Shown one piece after another: positions 7,707 to 16,441 of a DNA stretch of 64,000 bases. The DNA lies in NCBI RefSeq assembly GCF_003428645.1, contig NZ_QVQH01000016.1, forward strand, positions 45,787 through 109,786. Direction: 5' to 3'. The notes beneath the pieces are model-generated. The model worked only from the letters and a program-made list of their open reading frames with translations, made no database searches and had not been told where the DNA came from. The stretch is from Geodermatophilus marinus (GTDB taxonomy: Bacteria; Actinomycetota; Actinomycetes; Mycobacteriales; Geodermatophilaceae). Position numbers and translations under genes: made by a program. How positions within the stretch are numbered: position 1 is the first letter of the stretch; each line of letters starts with the position of its first letter.

Positions 7707-10250
7707 ATGGGTCCCGTGGCTGCCCGCGGGACCCTGCGCATCTACCTGGGCGCCGCCCCCGGTGTCGGGAAGACGTTCGACATGCTGGGGGAGGCGCACC
7801 GGCGGCTGTCCCGCGGCACCGACGTCGTGGTCGGGCTCGTCGAGACCCACGGCCGGGCGCGCACCGCCGAGCAGCTCGAGGGCCTGGAGGTCCTGCCGCG
7901 CACGCAGGTCACCCACCGCGGGGTGACGCTGACCGAGCTCGACGTCGACGCCGTGCTCCGCCGGCACCCGGAGGTCGTGGTCGTCGACGAGCTGGCCCAC
8001 ACCAACGCCCCCGGCTCGAAGAACCCCAAGCGCTGGCAGGACGTCGAGGAGATCCTCGACGCCGGCATCCACGTGCTGACGACGGTCAACATCCAGCACC
8101 TGGAGAGCCTCAACGACGTCGTCGAGCAGATCACCGGCATCACCCAGCAGGAGACGGTCCCCGACGCCGTCGTCCGCCGCGCCGACCAGATCGAACTGGT
8201 CGACATGACCCCCGAGGCGCTGCGCCGCCGGATGGCGCACGGCAACGTCTACCCGCTCGAGCGGGTCGACGCGGCCCTCGGCAACTACTTCCGCGTCGGC
8301 AACCTCACCGCGCTGCGCGAGCTGGCCCTGCTGTGGCTGGCCGACCGGGTCGACGAGGGGCTGCGGCGGTACAAGGCCGAGCACCACATCGACCACGTCT
8401 GGGAGACCCGCGAGCGGGTCGTCGTCGCGCTGACCGGAGGAACGGAAGGGGAGACCCTGGTCCGGCGGGCGTGCCGGGTGGCCCAGCGCGCCGGCGGTGA
8501 CCTGCTCGCCCTCCACGTCCTCGCCTCCGACGGGCTCACCGGCGCCTCGCCCACCGCGCTGCGCGCCCAGCGGGAGCTCGTCGAGAGCCTCGGGGGCACC
8601 TACCACGAGGTCGTCGGCGACGACGTGCCCCGGGCCCTGCTCGAGTTCGCCCGCAGCGTCGACGCGACCCAGCTCGTGCTGGGCACCAGTCGCCGCTCGC
8701 GCTCGTCGCGCGCCATCCGCGAGGGCATCGGATCCCAGGTCATCGCCGATTCCGGTGAGATCGACGTGCACATGGTCACCCACGCCGCGGCCGGGTCCCG
8801 CGGCTGGCGGCTGCCCCCGCTCACCGGCGCGCTCACCCCGCGGCGACGGTGGCTCGGCCTGGCCCTCGCCGTGGTGGGGGTGCCCGCGGTGACCGCAGCG
8901 TGCCTGGCCGCCGGCCCGGCGGTCTCGCTGTCGATCGTGCTGCTGGCGTTCCTGCTGCTGGTGCTCGCCGTCGCCCTGGTCGGCGGGCTGTGGCCGGCGC
9001 TCGTGGCCGCGGTCCTCGGTGGACTGGCCGCGAACTGGTTCTTCACCGAGCCCACCGGGCGCTTGACGGTGAGCCGGGTCGACGACGTCGTGGCGCTCAT
9101 CGGTGGGGTGATCGTCGCGGTCGCCGTGGCCACGGTGGTCGACCGGTCCGCCCGCCGGGCCACGGCAGCCGCCCGGTCCCGGGCGGAGACGGCGATGCTC
9201 GCCTCACTGGCCCGGTCGGTGCTCGCCGGGGATCGCGCGTTGCCCAGCCTGCTCGAGCAGATCCGCGAAGCCTTCGGGCTCGGCTCGGTGACGATGGTCG
9301 AGCGCACCGACGGCGGCGAGACCGAGGTGGGCAGCTGCGGCCGGCCGCCGGCCGATGACGCGGAGATCGAGACCGTCGCGATCACCGACACCCTCGCGCT
9401 CCGGCTGGCCGGGCGCACCCTGCCCGCCAGCGACCGGCGGGTGCTGGTGGCCTTCGCCGAGCAGGCCGCCGTCGCGCTGCAGCGGCACCGCCTGGCCGCG
9501 CAGGCCGCCGAGGCCGACCGGCTCGCCGCCGCCAACCGCATGCGCACCGCCCTGCTCGCCGCGGTCAGCCACGACCTGCGCACCCCGCTGGCCGGCATCA
9601 AGGCGGCCTCCTCGGCGCTGCGCTCGCACGACCTGGACCTCACCGAGGCCGACCGCGCGGAACTGGTCGCGACCGTCGACGAGTCGGCCGACCGGCTCAC
9701 CGCGCTGGTGGACAACCTGCTGGACATGAGCCGCCTGCAGGCCGGGGCGGTCACCCCCACGCTCGCGCCGACCGACGTGCCCACCGCCGTCCACCGCGCG
9801 CTGTCCTGGGTGGAGGAGCCCGACCTCGGGCGGGTGGAGCTGGACTGGCCCGAGGAACTGCCGCCCGCGCTCGCCGATCCCGGCCTGCTCGAGCGCGTGC
9901 TGGCCAACCTCGTGGGCAACGCCGTCCGCCACGCGCCGTCCGGACCGGTCACCGTCGCCGCCGGGATGCTCGACGAGCACGTCGAGGTGCGCGTCGTCGA
10001 CCACGGTCCCGGAGTGGGGCCGGGCGATCGGGAGCGGCTGTTCGCACCGTTCCAGCGGCTCGGGGACTCGCCCGCCGGCCAGGGGGTCGGCCTGGGGCTG
10101 GCGGTGGCCCGCGGCCTGACCGAGGCGATGGGCGGGACCGTCAGCGCCGAGGACACCCCGGGCAGCGGGCTGACGGTGGTCGTGAGCCTATCGGCGGCGC
10201 CGGTCCCTGCCACCGCCCCGCCGTCGACGGTCCCGGCGAAGGTGCCGTGA
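7707..10250 (+). CDS. kdpD: Sensor histidine kinase KdpD
   Basis: This is an 847-residue potassium and turgor sensor kinase. In order it has an N-terminal KdpD domain with a Walker A motif (GAAPGVGKT, residues 15-23) and DELAHTN, and a universal-stress-like domain (about 230-360). Then come four membrane helices (about 390-480), a GAF-like region, the phospho-acceptor H-box AVSHDLRTPLAG and a HATPase domain with the N-box NLVGNAVRHAP and GVGLGLAVA. All kinase boxes are intact. It is divergent from kdpFABC, and its TGA overlaps the kdpE GTG by four bases. Confidence 0.96.
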   Translation: MGPVAARGTLRIYLGAAPGVGKTFDMLGEAHRRLSRGTDVVVGLVETHGRARTAEQLEGLEVLPRTQVTHRGVTLTELDVDAVLRRHPEVVVVDELAHTNAPGSKNPKRWQDVEEILDAGIHVLTTVNIQHLESLNDVVEQITGITQQETVPDAVVRRADQIELVDMTPEALRRRMAHGNVYPLERVDAALGNYFRVGNLTALRELALLWLADRVDEGLRRYKAEHHIDHVWETRERVVVALTGGTEGETLVRRACRVAQRAGGDLLALHVLASDGLTGASPTALRAQRELVESLGGTYHEVVGDDVPRALLEFARSVDATQLVLGTSRRSRSSRAIREGIGSQVIADSGEIDVHMVTHAAAGSRGWRLPPLTGALTPRRRWLGLALAVVGVPAVTAACLAAGPAVSLSIVLLAFLLLVLAVALVGGLWPALVAAVLGGLAANWFFTEPTGRLTVSRVDDVVALIGGVIVAVAVATVVDRSARRATAAARSRAETAMLASLARSVLAGDRALPSLLEQIREAFGLGSVTMVERTDGGETEVGSCGRPPADDAEIETVAITDTLALRLAGRTLPASDRRVLVAFAEQAAVALQRHRLAAQAAEADRLAAANRMRTALLAAVSHDLRTPLAGIKAASSALRSHDLDLTEADRAELVATVDESADRLTALVDNLLDMSRLQAGAVTPTLAPTDVPTAVHRALSWVEEPDLGRVELDWPEELPPALADPGLLERVLANLVGNAVRHAPSGPVTVAAGMLDEHVEVRVVDHGPGVGPGDRERLFAPFQRLGDSPAGQGVGLGLAVARGLTEAMGGTVSAEDTPGSGLTVVVSLSAAPVPATAPPSTVPAKVP

Positions 10251-10921
10251 GCCGGGTGCTCGCGGTCGACGACGACCGACAACTGCTCCGGGCGCTGCGG
10301 ATCACCCTGCGGGCCGCCGGGCACGACGTCGTCACCGCGGAGGACGGCCGCTCCGCCCTGCGCGCCGCCGCCGAGAACCACCCGGACGTCGTCGTCCTCG
10401 ACCTGGGGCTCCCCGACCTGGACGGCACCGAGGTGCTCGCCGGCCTGCGCCCGTGGTTCCCCGGTCCGGTCCTCGTCCTGTCCGCGCGCAGCGACAGCCG
10501 CGACAAGGTCGACGCGCTCGACGCCGGCGCCGACGACTACGTGACCAAGCCGTTCGACATGGGCGAGCTGCTCGCCCGGCTGCGGGCGCTGCAGCGCCGC
10601 GGGACGCCGGAACCGGAGGAGCCGGTCGTGCGCACCGAGCACTTCACCGTCGACCTGGCCGCCCAGCAGGTCAGGGTCGACGGCGGGGTGGTGCGGCTGA
10701 CCCCCACCGAGTGGGGGCTGTTCTCGGAGCTGGTGCGCGCCCCCGGCCGGTTGGTCGGCCAGCGGCACCTGCTCCAGGCGGTCTGGGGGCCGGCGTACGA
10801 GAAGGAGACCAACTACCTGCGGGTCTACATGGCGCAGCTGCGCCGCAAGCTGGAGCCCGACCCGGCCAACCCCCGGTACCTGCGGACCGAGCCCGGCATG
10901 GGCTACCGGTTCACGCCATGA
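10247..10921 (+). CDS. kdpE: Response regulator KdpE
   Basis: This is a 224-residue OmpR-family regulator. The receiver domain has the acidic pair at residues 8-10, the phospho-acceptor Asp52 in VLDLGLPD and the conserved lysine in VTKPFD. The C-terminal winged helix ends in the RRKLEPDPANPRYLRTEPGMGYRF signature. It is the partner of KdpD and probably acts on the TTGACGC repeats upstream of kdp. Its TGA overlaps the ATG of the next small gene. Confidence 0.96.
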   Translation: MSRVLAVDDDRQLLRALRITLRAAGHDVVTAEDGRSALRAAAENHPDVVVLDLGLPDLDGTEVLAGLRPWFPGPVLVLSARSDSRDKVDALDAGADDYVTKPFDMGELLARLRALQRRGTPEPEEPVVRTEHFTVDLAAQQVRVDGGVVRLTPTEWGLFSELVRAPGRLVGQRHLLQAVWGPAYEKETNYLRVYMAQLRRKLEPDPANPRYLRTEPGMGYRFTP

Positions 10922-11109
10922 CCGGGGTCCTCGGGAAGGTCGGCCAGGTCGCCTCCCTCGTGCTGCTCGTACCGGGCGTCGTCGCCATGCACGCCGCCGC
11001 CCTCCTGCTGCGGCGGCCGCGGCCGAGCATGCGCCCGCGGAGCCGGACGCCGTGGCTGCTGGCGGCGGGCGGGGCCGTCGTGATCGTCCTCGGCAGGGTG
11101 GGGCTGTGA
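10918..11109 (+). CDS. Small two-TM membrane protein coupled to kdpE
   Basis: This 63-residue protein has two hydrophobic segments (about 11-31 and 46-62) joined by an arginine/proline-rich loop. Its ATG overlaps the kdpE stop (ATGA), so it is probably co-translated with kdpDE. I do not recognise a family. A role in potassium sensing is suggested only by position. A chance open frame is possible, but the overlap and the hydrophobic pattern argue for a gene. Confidence 0.5.
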   Translation: MTGVLGKVGQVASLVLLVPGVVAMHAAALLLRRPRPSMRPRSRTPWLLAAGGAVVIVLGRVGL

Positions 11110-11179
11110 GCGGGTACGACCGCCCTGACCGCGGACCGGCAGCGCGCCCCGGCCCGCGTCCCGGTCAGGAGGGGTTCGG

Positions 11180-12550
11180 GTGACCGAGGCCCTCCGTCGC
11201 GGTGCCGGCCGCTCAGCGCCGTCCGGCGGCTTCCGCCACCCCGGCCGGATCATCGCCGGCGCCTTCGCGGGGGCGATCGCGGTCGGCACCGCCCTGCTGT
11301 CGCTGCCCGTCGCCACCGCTGGTCCCGGCCGCGCCGATGTCCTCACCGCGCTGTTCCACGCGACCTCGGCCGTCTGCGTCACCGGGCTCGTCACCGTGGA
11401 CACGGGCACCTACTGGTCCGGCTTCGGGCAGGCCGTGATCCTGCTGTGCATCCAGGCCGGCGGGCTGGGGATCATGACGCTGGCGACCCTGGTCGCGCTC
11501 GTGCTGTCCCGTCGCCTGGGGCTGCGGGCCCGGCTGATCGCGCAGGCGGAGACCAAGGCGCTGTCCGCGGCCGACGTCCGCCGGGTCGTCCGCCGGGTCG
11601 TGGTCTTCAGCCTCGCGACCGAGGCCGTGGTCGCCGTCGTGCTCGGGGTGCGGTTCGCCACCGGCTACGAGCACTCGCTGCCGTCGGCGGCCTACTTCGG
11701 GGTGTTCCACGCCATCTCGTCGTTCAACAACGCAGGATTCGGGCTCGACGCCGACAACCTCATGGGCTACGTCGCCGATCCGTGGATCAGCCTGACCATC
11801 TGCGCCGCCGTCATCGTCGGGGGGCTGGGGTTCCCGGTGGTGTTCGAGCTGGCCCGCGAGTGGCGGACGCCGAAGGCCTGGTCGGTGCTGACCCGGATCA
11901 CCGTCATCGTCACCGTGGCGTTGCTCGTCGTCGGCACGGTGGTGTTCCTGATCGCGGAGAGCCGCAACCCCGGCACCCTCGGTCCGCTCAGCGCCGGCAC
12001 CAAGGTGCTGGCCGCGTTCACCGCCGCGGTGATGCCCCGCACCGCCGGGTTCAACAACCTCGACATCGCCGCCTACCAGCCCGAGACGCTGCTGCTCACC
12101 GACGCCCTCATGTTCATCGGCGGCGGCAGCGCCGGCACCGCCGGTGGCATCAAGGTCACCACCTTCGGCCTGCTGGCCTACGTGCTGTGGGCAGAGATGC
12201 GCGGCGACCCCGACGTCGAGGTCGGCCGCCGCCGCGTGCCGGCCACCAACCAGCGCCAGGCGCTGGCCGTCGCCCTGCTCGGCATCGGCGTGGTCGCCGT
12301 CGCCACCTTCCTGATGGCAGCGCTGAGCGACTTCACCTTCGACCAGGTGCTGTTCGAGGTCGTCTCCGCGTTCGCCACCGTCGGCCTGTCCACCGGCATC
12401 ACCGCCGACGTCCCGGCAGCCGGGCAGGTGCTGCTCGTGCTGCTCATGTACAGCGGCCGCATCGGTCCGCTGACCCTGGCGTCCGGACTGGCACTGCGCG
12501 AGCGCGCCCGCCGCCACCAGCTCCCCGAGGAGAGGACGATCGTTGGCTAG
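11180..12550 (+). CDS. TrkH/KtrB-type potassium channel subunit
   Basis: This 456-residue potassium-translocating membrane subunit has four repeated membrane-pore-membrane units. Selectivity-loop glycines are visible in TSAVCVTGL, SSFNNAGFG, PRTAGFNNL and SAFATVGLSTG. The length fits KtrB more than the longer proteobacterial TrkH. The GTG start is preceded by AGGAGGGG at 11167-11174. The stop overlaps the gene of its TrkA partner by eight bases. It gives the cell a second, lower-affinity potassium route beside Kdp. Confidence 0.92.
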   Translation: MTEALRRGAGRSAPSGGFRHPGRIIAGAFAGAIAVGTALLSLPVATAGPGRADVLTALFHATSAVCVTGLVTVDTGTYWSGFGQAVILLCIQAGGLGIMTLATLVALVLSRRLGLRARLIAQAETKALSAADVRRVVRRVVVFSLATEAVVAVVLGVRFATGYEHSLPSAAYFGVFHAISSFNNAGFGLDADNLMGYVADPWISLTICAAVIVGGLGFPVVFELAREWRTPKAWSVLTRITVIVTVALLVVGTVVFLIAESRNPGTLGPLSAGTKVLAAFTAAVMPRTAGFNNLDIAAYQPETLLLTDALMFIGGGSAGTAGGIKVTTFGLLAYVLWAEMRGDPDVEVGRRRVPATNQRQALAVALLGIGVVAVATFLMAALSDFTFDQVLFEVVSAFATVGLSTGITADVPAAGQVLLVLLMYSGRIGPLTLASGLALRERARRHQLPEERTIVG

Positions 12551-13202
12551 TAAGGAACCCGTCGCCGTCATCGGCCTCGGCCGGTTCGGCACCGCGTTGG
12601 CGCTCGAGCTCACGCGCGGCGGCACCGAGGTGCTCGCCGTCGATGCCCGGCCCGACATCGTCCAGCGCCTGTCCGGGCAGCTCGGCCACGTCGTCATCGC
12701 GGACTCCACCGATCCGGAGGCGCTCACCGAGATCGGCATCGCCGACTTCAGCCGCGTCGTCGTCGCGATCGGCAACGACCTGGAGGCCAGCATCCTCACC
12801 ACCGCGCTGCTGGCCGAGCTGGGCATCCGCGACATCTGGGCGAAGGCGATCAGCCGGCAGCAGGCGACCATCCTCGAGCGGATCGGAGCCCACCACGTCG
12901 TCTTCCCCGAGCAGGACATGGGCGAGCGGATCGCCCACCTCGTCGCCGGCCGGCTGCTGGACTGGGTGGAGCTGGACCCGCAGTGGGTGCTCGCCAAGAC
13001 CAAACCGCCGCGGGAGATCGTCGGCGTGCCGCTCGGCGAGACCGGGCTGCGCACGAAGCACCGCATCACCGTCGTCTCGGTCAAGGCGGAGAACCAGGCG
13101 ACCTACACGCACGCCGACTACGACACCGTGCTCACGTACGGCAGCGTGATCCTGATCGCCGGCCGCCCCCACGATGTGGAGAGGTTCGTCGAGCTGCAGT
13201 GA
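12543..13202 (+). CDS. TrkA/KtrA-type potassium uptake regulator (RCK domain)
   Basis: This 219-residue cytosolic gating protein has an N-terminal Rossmann nucleotide-binding RCK_N domain with GLGRFGTALA near residue 11 and an acidic residue closing the next strand. A C-terminal RCK_C domain starts at about residue 140. It begins with TTG inside the end of the channel gene (eight-base overlap), so the pair is translationally coupled and should assemble as channel plus ring. The length is typical of KtrA. Confidence 0.92.
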   Translation: MASKEPVAVIGLGRFGTALALELTRGGTEVLAVDARPDIVQRLSGQLGHVVIADSTDPEALTEIGIADFSRVVVAIGNDLEASILTTALLAELGIRDIWAKAISRQQATILERIGAHHVVFPEQDMGERIAHLVAGRLLDWVELDPQWVLAKTKPPREIVGVPLGETGLRTKHRITVVSVKAENQATYTHADYDTVLTYGSVILIAGRPHDVERFVELQ

Positions 13203-13217
13203 CTTCTCTCCCGATGA

Positions 13218-13431
13218 CCGGTGATCGCGCAGCTGCGGTGGGTCACCGAGCACCGGGGTTCCGCACCAGCGCAGCGGGATGGTGCGCGGCGTGTGGTTCA
13301 CCTGGGACGACGTCCTGGCCATCGGGGCGATGCTCCCCGACCTCATGACCACCCGGCAGTCCGCCGGTCTCGCGGCGGCCGGGATCCTCTCCGACGAGCA
13401 GCTCGACCGGTGGGTCCACCTCGGCATCTGA
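13218..13431 (+). pseudogene. Truncated, frameshifted copy of the 2596-2925 helix-turn-helix gene
   Basis: The translation from 13264 reads HQRSG, then GVWFTWDDVLAIGAMLPDLM and ends DRWVHLGI. This closely parallels HQRSG, GVWFTWADILAIGAMLPELM and DRWASIGLR of the gene at 2596-2925. Upstream, LRWVTEHRG (13233 onward) matches its LKRWVT in another frame, so a one-base shift lies near 13260. The N-terminal helix-turn-helix is missing. The copy has also lost about 12 bases after SG. It is a decayed paralogue in direct orientation. Confidence 0.75.
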
Positions 13432-13636
13432 CACGCCACCGGCGTCGGACGGTGGGACTGCCGCCCCGTCGAAGCGTGCGACGGCGCGGCCGCCGAAGGA
13501 GCCGGGGAACCTCGGCGCGGCCGCCCGGACGCCGTCGCGCGCAGCGGGGGTCCGCTCCTGCAGGTGTCGGGTACGCGCCGGTCTCGTACCGTCGTGCCAG
13601 GTCGAAGCACCGGCCGTCCATGCGCTACTGCAAGCA

Positions 13637-14017
13637 GTGCGTCCGATGGCCTGCCGCTCCGTGGCGGGTGACCGTTCCCCGTTCGCCGTGCGGATCGATC
13701 TCGTCGGCGGGCGTGTCGAGGTGATCGGCCAACTCGGCCGTCGCACCGCTCACCTGGTGCAGGACGCCGTCTCCGCGCTGCTGCAGACCGATGGCGCTGC
13801 GTGGGTGCTCGACGTGGCCGGGCTCACCGGCTGCGACCGGGCCGGTGTGCGCGTGATCGGAGGTGCCTACCGGTGGGCGCTGCGGCACGGTCGCCGGCTC
13901 GCGCTGGTCGGCGCGCGCCCGTCGCTGCAGGCCGAGCTGGCTCGCCTGCGCCTGGACGGACACCTGCTGGCGGCCGGCGACGGCGCGCCGTCCACCGCCG
14001 ACCGGCGCTCGGCCTAG
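13637..14017 (+). CDS. STAS-domain protein (anti-sigma factor antagonist-like)
   Basis: This 126-residue protein has a single STAS fold. It shows a beta strand GRVEVIGQLGRRTAHLVQ, a helix, then AWVLDVAGLTGCDRAGVRVIGGAYRWA. In true SpoIIAA-type antagonists the phosphorylatable serine or threonine lies in this loop. Here the matching position reads TGCDRAG, so the residue is Cys or Thr. The GTG at 13637 is the longest start, and ATG 13646 is also possible. It neighbours a GAF-ANTAR gene and a histidine kinase, which suggests a stress or sigma-factor signalling role. Confidence 0.75.
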   Translation: MRPMACRSVAGDRSPFAVRIDLVGGRVEVIGQLGRRTAHLVQDAVSALLQTDGAAWVLDVAGLTGCDRAGVRVIGGAYRWALRHGRRLALVGARPSLQAELARLRLDGHLLAAGDGAPSTADRRSA

Positions 14018-14028
14018 CCGCACATCCG

Positions 14029-14063
14029 CGGGGGCCGGCCCCTTTGACCCTGGCCGGCCCCCG
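14029..14063. terminator. Bidirectional hairpin after the STAS gene
   Basis: A perfect 12-base stem (left arm CGGGGGCCGGCC at 14029-14040, right arm at 14052-14063) encloses an 11-base loop. It lies between the plus-strand STAS gene and the minus-strand GAF-ANTAR gene. There is no T-run, as is usual in GC-rich actinobacteria. Confidence 0.6.
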
Positions 14064-14184
14064 CCACCTCCCCGTCGACCGGGGGTGCTCGGCGTCCCGG
14101 ACGCAGGCATCCGGGACCGGTGGGTAGCGGCAGCAACCGGCTGTCGTGTCCGCCGGCGGAGGGGCGGGTAGGTGTTCGTGCACG

Positions 14185-14214
14185 GTCGTGCGGGATCCCG
14201 GGGTCCCGCACGAC
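14185..14214. terminator. Hairpin downstream of the GAF-ANTAR gene
   Basis: A perfect 11-base stem, GTCGTGCGGGA (14185-14195) pairing with 14204-14214, has an eight-base loop. It sits in the same convergent gap as the previous hairpin, closer to the minus-strand gene that it probably terminates. Confidence 0.55.
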
Positions 14215-14261
14215 CCAGACCCGGCGGTCCGAGAACGTGGCCGCCGGGTCGCCCCGGCATC

Positions 14262-14966
14262 TCACTTTCGCCCGTCGGGGATCTCGCCGGTCTCCACCAG
14301 CCGCCGCGCCACCTCCCGCAGCTTGACGTTGGTGTGCTGCGACAGCCGGCTGAGCACCGCGAAGGCTTGATCGGGGGTGATCTTCAGCCGCTCCATCAGG
14401 ATGCCCTGCGCTTGGCCGATCAGCGTGCGAGTGGCCATCGCCGTGCGCAGGTGCTGCTCGCTCTGCGCGCTGCGCAGCGCCACGGCGGCCTGCGCGGCGA
14501 AGGCCAGCCCCTCTCCTCGGGTCTCCGCATCGAAGGCCCCGGGGACCGGCGAGTACAGGTTCAGCGCGCCGAGGCTGTTGTGCTCCTCGTCGGTGTACAG
14601 CTGCAGCGACAGGCTGCTGCGGATGCCGGTCCGCTCGGCCACCGCACGCGCCCACCGCGGGTAGCGCTCCTCGGTGGTCATGTCCTCGATCTGGAAGGTC
14701 TCCTGTTCCCAGATCGAGTCCAGGCACGGCCCCTCCGCCAGCTCGTACTGCAACCGGTCGGCGTGGCCGGCCCGGTCGTCGGTGACGACCGGGGTCTCGA
14801 TCTCGCGGCGCTGCGTGACCAGCGACACGCTGGCCCACACGGTGCCGTCCAGGTTCTCGGCGGCCGCATCTACGACGCGCTGCAGGGTGTGCTGGGTGTC
14901 CGGCTCGTTGAGCAGATCCCGCGCGATGGATGCCAGCCGCTCGTCGAAGGTGCGGTCCTCGGCCAC
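14262..14966 (-). CDS. GAF and ANTAR domain-containing RNA-binding regulator
   Basis: This 234-residue protein has a GAF sensor domain (about residues 25-165) and a C-terminal ANTAR domain (about 170-225, with RTLIGQAQGILMERLKITPDQAF). ANTAR domains bind paired RNA hairpins and prevent transcription termination. The GTG start at 14966 is fixed by GAGGAGG eight bases upstream. The frame stays open a further 67 codons upstream, but that stretch is proline/arginine-rich and not coding-like. It lies in a signalling neighbourhood with STAS and histidine kinase genes. Confidence 0.85.
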   Translation of the reverse strand: MAEDRTFDERLASIARDLLNEPDTQHTLQRVVDAAAENLDGTVWASVSLVTQRREIETPVVTDDRAGHADRLQYELAEGPCLDSIWEQETFQIEDMTTEERYPRWARAVAERTGIRSSLSLQLYTDEEHNSLGALNLYSPVPGAFDAETRGEGLAFAAQAAVALRSAQSEQHLRTAMATRTLIGQAQGILMERLKITPDQAFAVLSRLSQHTNVKLREVARRLVETGEIPDGRK

Positions 14967-15475
14967 GAGATCCTCCTCGGGTCGGTCCCCACTTCGAAGG
15001 CGTGGAAACGGGGATCGGTCGATCGGCCCACTACCCCCCCGTGCCCGACGGAAGCACCGTCGGTCTGCCGCCGCCGCTGACGGTGCGGCCCGGGCTCGGT
15101 ACCCGCGACGTGCCCGGGCGAACGCGGACGGCGAGAACTGCCGTCGCCCCCCCGGGGGCTGGGGCATCGGGGTCCGATCCCGGTCGAGCAGGCGACGAAT
15201 CCTGGTCCGTGCAGGCGCTCACCACGTGGGACGGGGCGCTCAGCCCGATGTCGAGGTGGCAGTCGCAGCAGAGCACCAGGCAGCGGCCGGCTGCGGCGTC
15301 GCACCGCAGGCGCGGTGACCCGGTGCCCCCGCAGGCCGGCTGCTGTCACACGCCCTCAACCGATCGGGAGTAGGAGCGCTCGCCGTGGGTACCGGCGCGG
15401 CGTCGGCGCCCGATGTCGCGGCCACGACACACCGGCTCCAACAGCGGGCCGACCTCCGACACCACGGAGTGCGCG
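14967..15475. other. Intergenic region between divergent signalling genes
   Basis: About 500 bases separate the GAF-ANTAR start from the likely start of the histidine kinase. It should contain promoters for both, but I cannot place them with confidence. A minus-strand frame at 15031-15276 begins with a Cys-rich MLCCDCHLDIG segment. It degenerates into low-complexity sequence and I do not call it. Confidence 0.4.
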
Positions 15476-16384
15476 ATGGTCGCCCCTGCCTCCTCCCAGC
15501 ACGCCTGCTCGTCGATGCCTCCGCCCGGCGCGGCCCTCGACCCCGACGACATCGCCGGCCAGGCATCGCTGCTCGGCGAGGTCAGCCACGAGCTGCGGAA
15601 CCGCCTGACCCCGACGCTCGCCGCCGTGCACGTGCTGGTCACCTACCGCGCGCACCTCCCGCCCACCGGCCAGCAGGCGCTGGACCTGCTCGCCGAGGAA
15701 ACCGCCTCCTTCGCGCAACTGCTCACCGAGCTGCTCGACCTGGCCCGCGAGGAGGCCGACGGCCGCGACCCGGTCGTGGAGACGCTGCCAGTGCAGGCCG
15801 TCGTCCGCGCTGCGCTGGACCGGCAGGTCGGCGAGCAGCGCGCCACCGAGCTGCTCCGCACCGCGCCCGGTGCGCATGCGCTGCTCGTCCGCGCCGACCG
15901 GCGCCGCCTCGCGCGCGTGCTGGGCAACCTGCTGACCAACGCCGACACCCACGGCGGCGGCTGCGTGGCCGTCCACGTCCGACCCGGTGAGGCGGCCGTC
16001 CTCATCCAGGTCGACGACGCCGGACCGGGGGTGCCCCACGCCGACCGCGACCGCGTCCTCGAATGCTTCGCGCGCGGCCCGCACTCGGCCGGCGCGGGCC
16101 TCGGCCTGGCGCTGGCCTCCCGCTGGGTCCACCGGCTGGGCGGCACCCTCTCCGTGGACGATAGCCCGGCCGGAGGCGCACGCTTCACCCTCCACCTGCC
16201 GGCGGTGCACCGCATCACCGCCGTCCCGATGGGAGGGCACCGGCCGATCGGGCAGGAAGTCGACCGACTCCCGCCCGCCGCCGCACTGCCCGGCCGGCAC
16301 AGCGCTCCCGGCGTCAGCAGCACCAGCGTCCCGCGCGTCCCCCCGACCAGCGAGGACATGCGGGTGCGCTCGACCACGTCCTGA
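15476..16384 (+). CDS. Soluble sensor histidine kinase lacking a sensor domain
   Basis: From ATG 15476 this encodes about 302 residues. The frame extends to GTG 15413 if the longer N-terminus is real. It has a dimerisation/phospho-acceptor helix with H-box LLGEVSHELRNRLTP, in which RN replaces the usual RTP order. The HATPase domain has an N-box NLLTNADTHGG, a G1 box DDAGPGVP and a G2 box GAGLGLALA. There is no membrane helix, HAMP or PAS domain, and no adjacent response regulator. The C-terminal 60 residues are disordered-looking. It may be a truncated kinase or a soluble partner of another sensor. Confidence 0.7.
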   Translation: MVAPASSQHACSSMPPPGAALDPDDIAGQASLLGEVSHELRNRLTPTLAAVHVLVTYRAHLPPTGQQALDLLAEETASFAQLLTELLDLAREEADGRDPVVETLPVQAVVRAALDRQVGEQRATELLRTAPGAHALLVRADRRRLARVLGNLLTNADTHGGGCVAVHVRPGEAAVLIQVDDAGPGVPHADRDRVLECFARGPHSAGAGLGLALASRWVHRLGGTLSVDDSPAGGARFTLHLPAVHRITAVPMGGHRPIGQEVDRLPPAAALPGRHSAPGVSSTSVPRVPPTSEDMRVRSTTS

Positions 16385-16441
16385 CCGACTCGGCAACGGA
16401 GCTGACCGCGGAACCGGCCATCGTCGTCGGCGACTGCGCGG

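Noticed and set aside
15031..15276. Minus-strand Cys-rich small frame (MLCCDCHLDIG)
   Set aside because: Only the first 25 residues look protein-like and the rest is low-complexity. There is no ribosome site.
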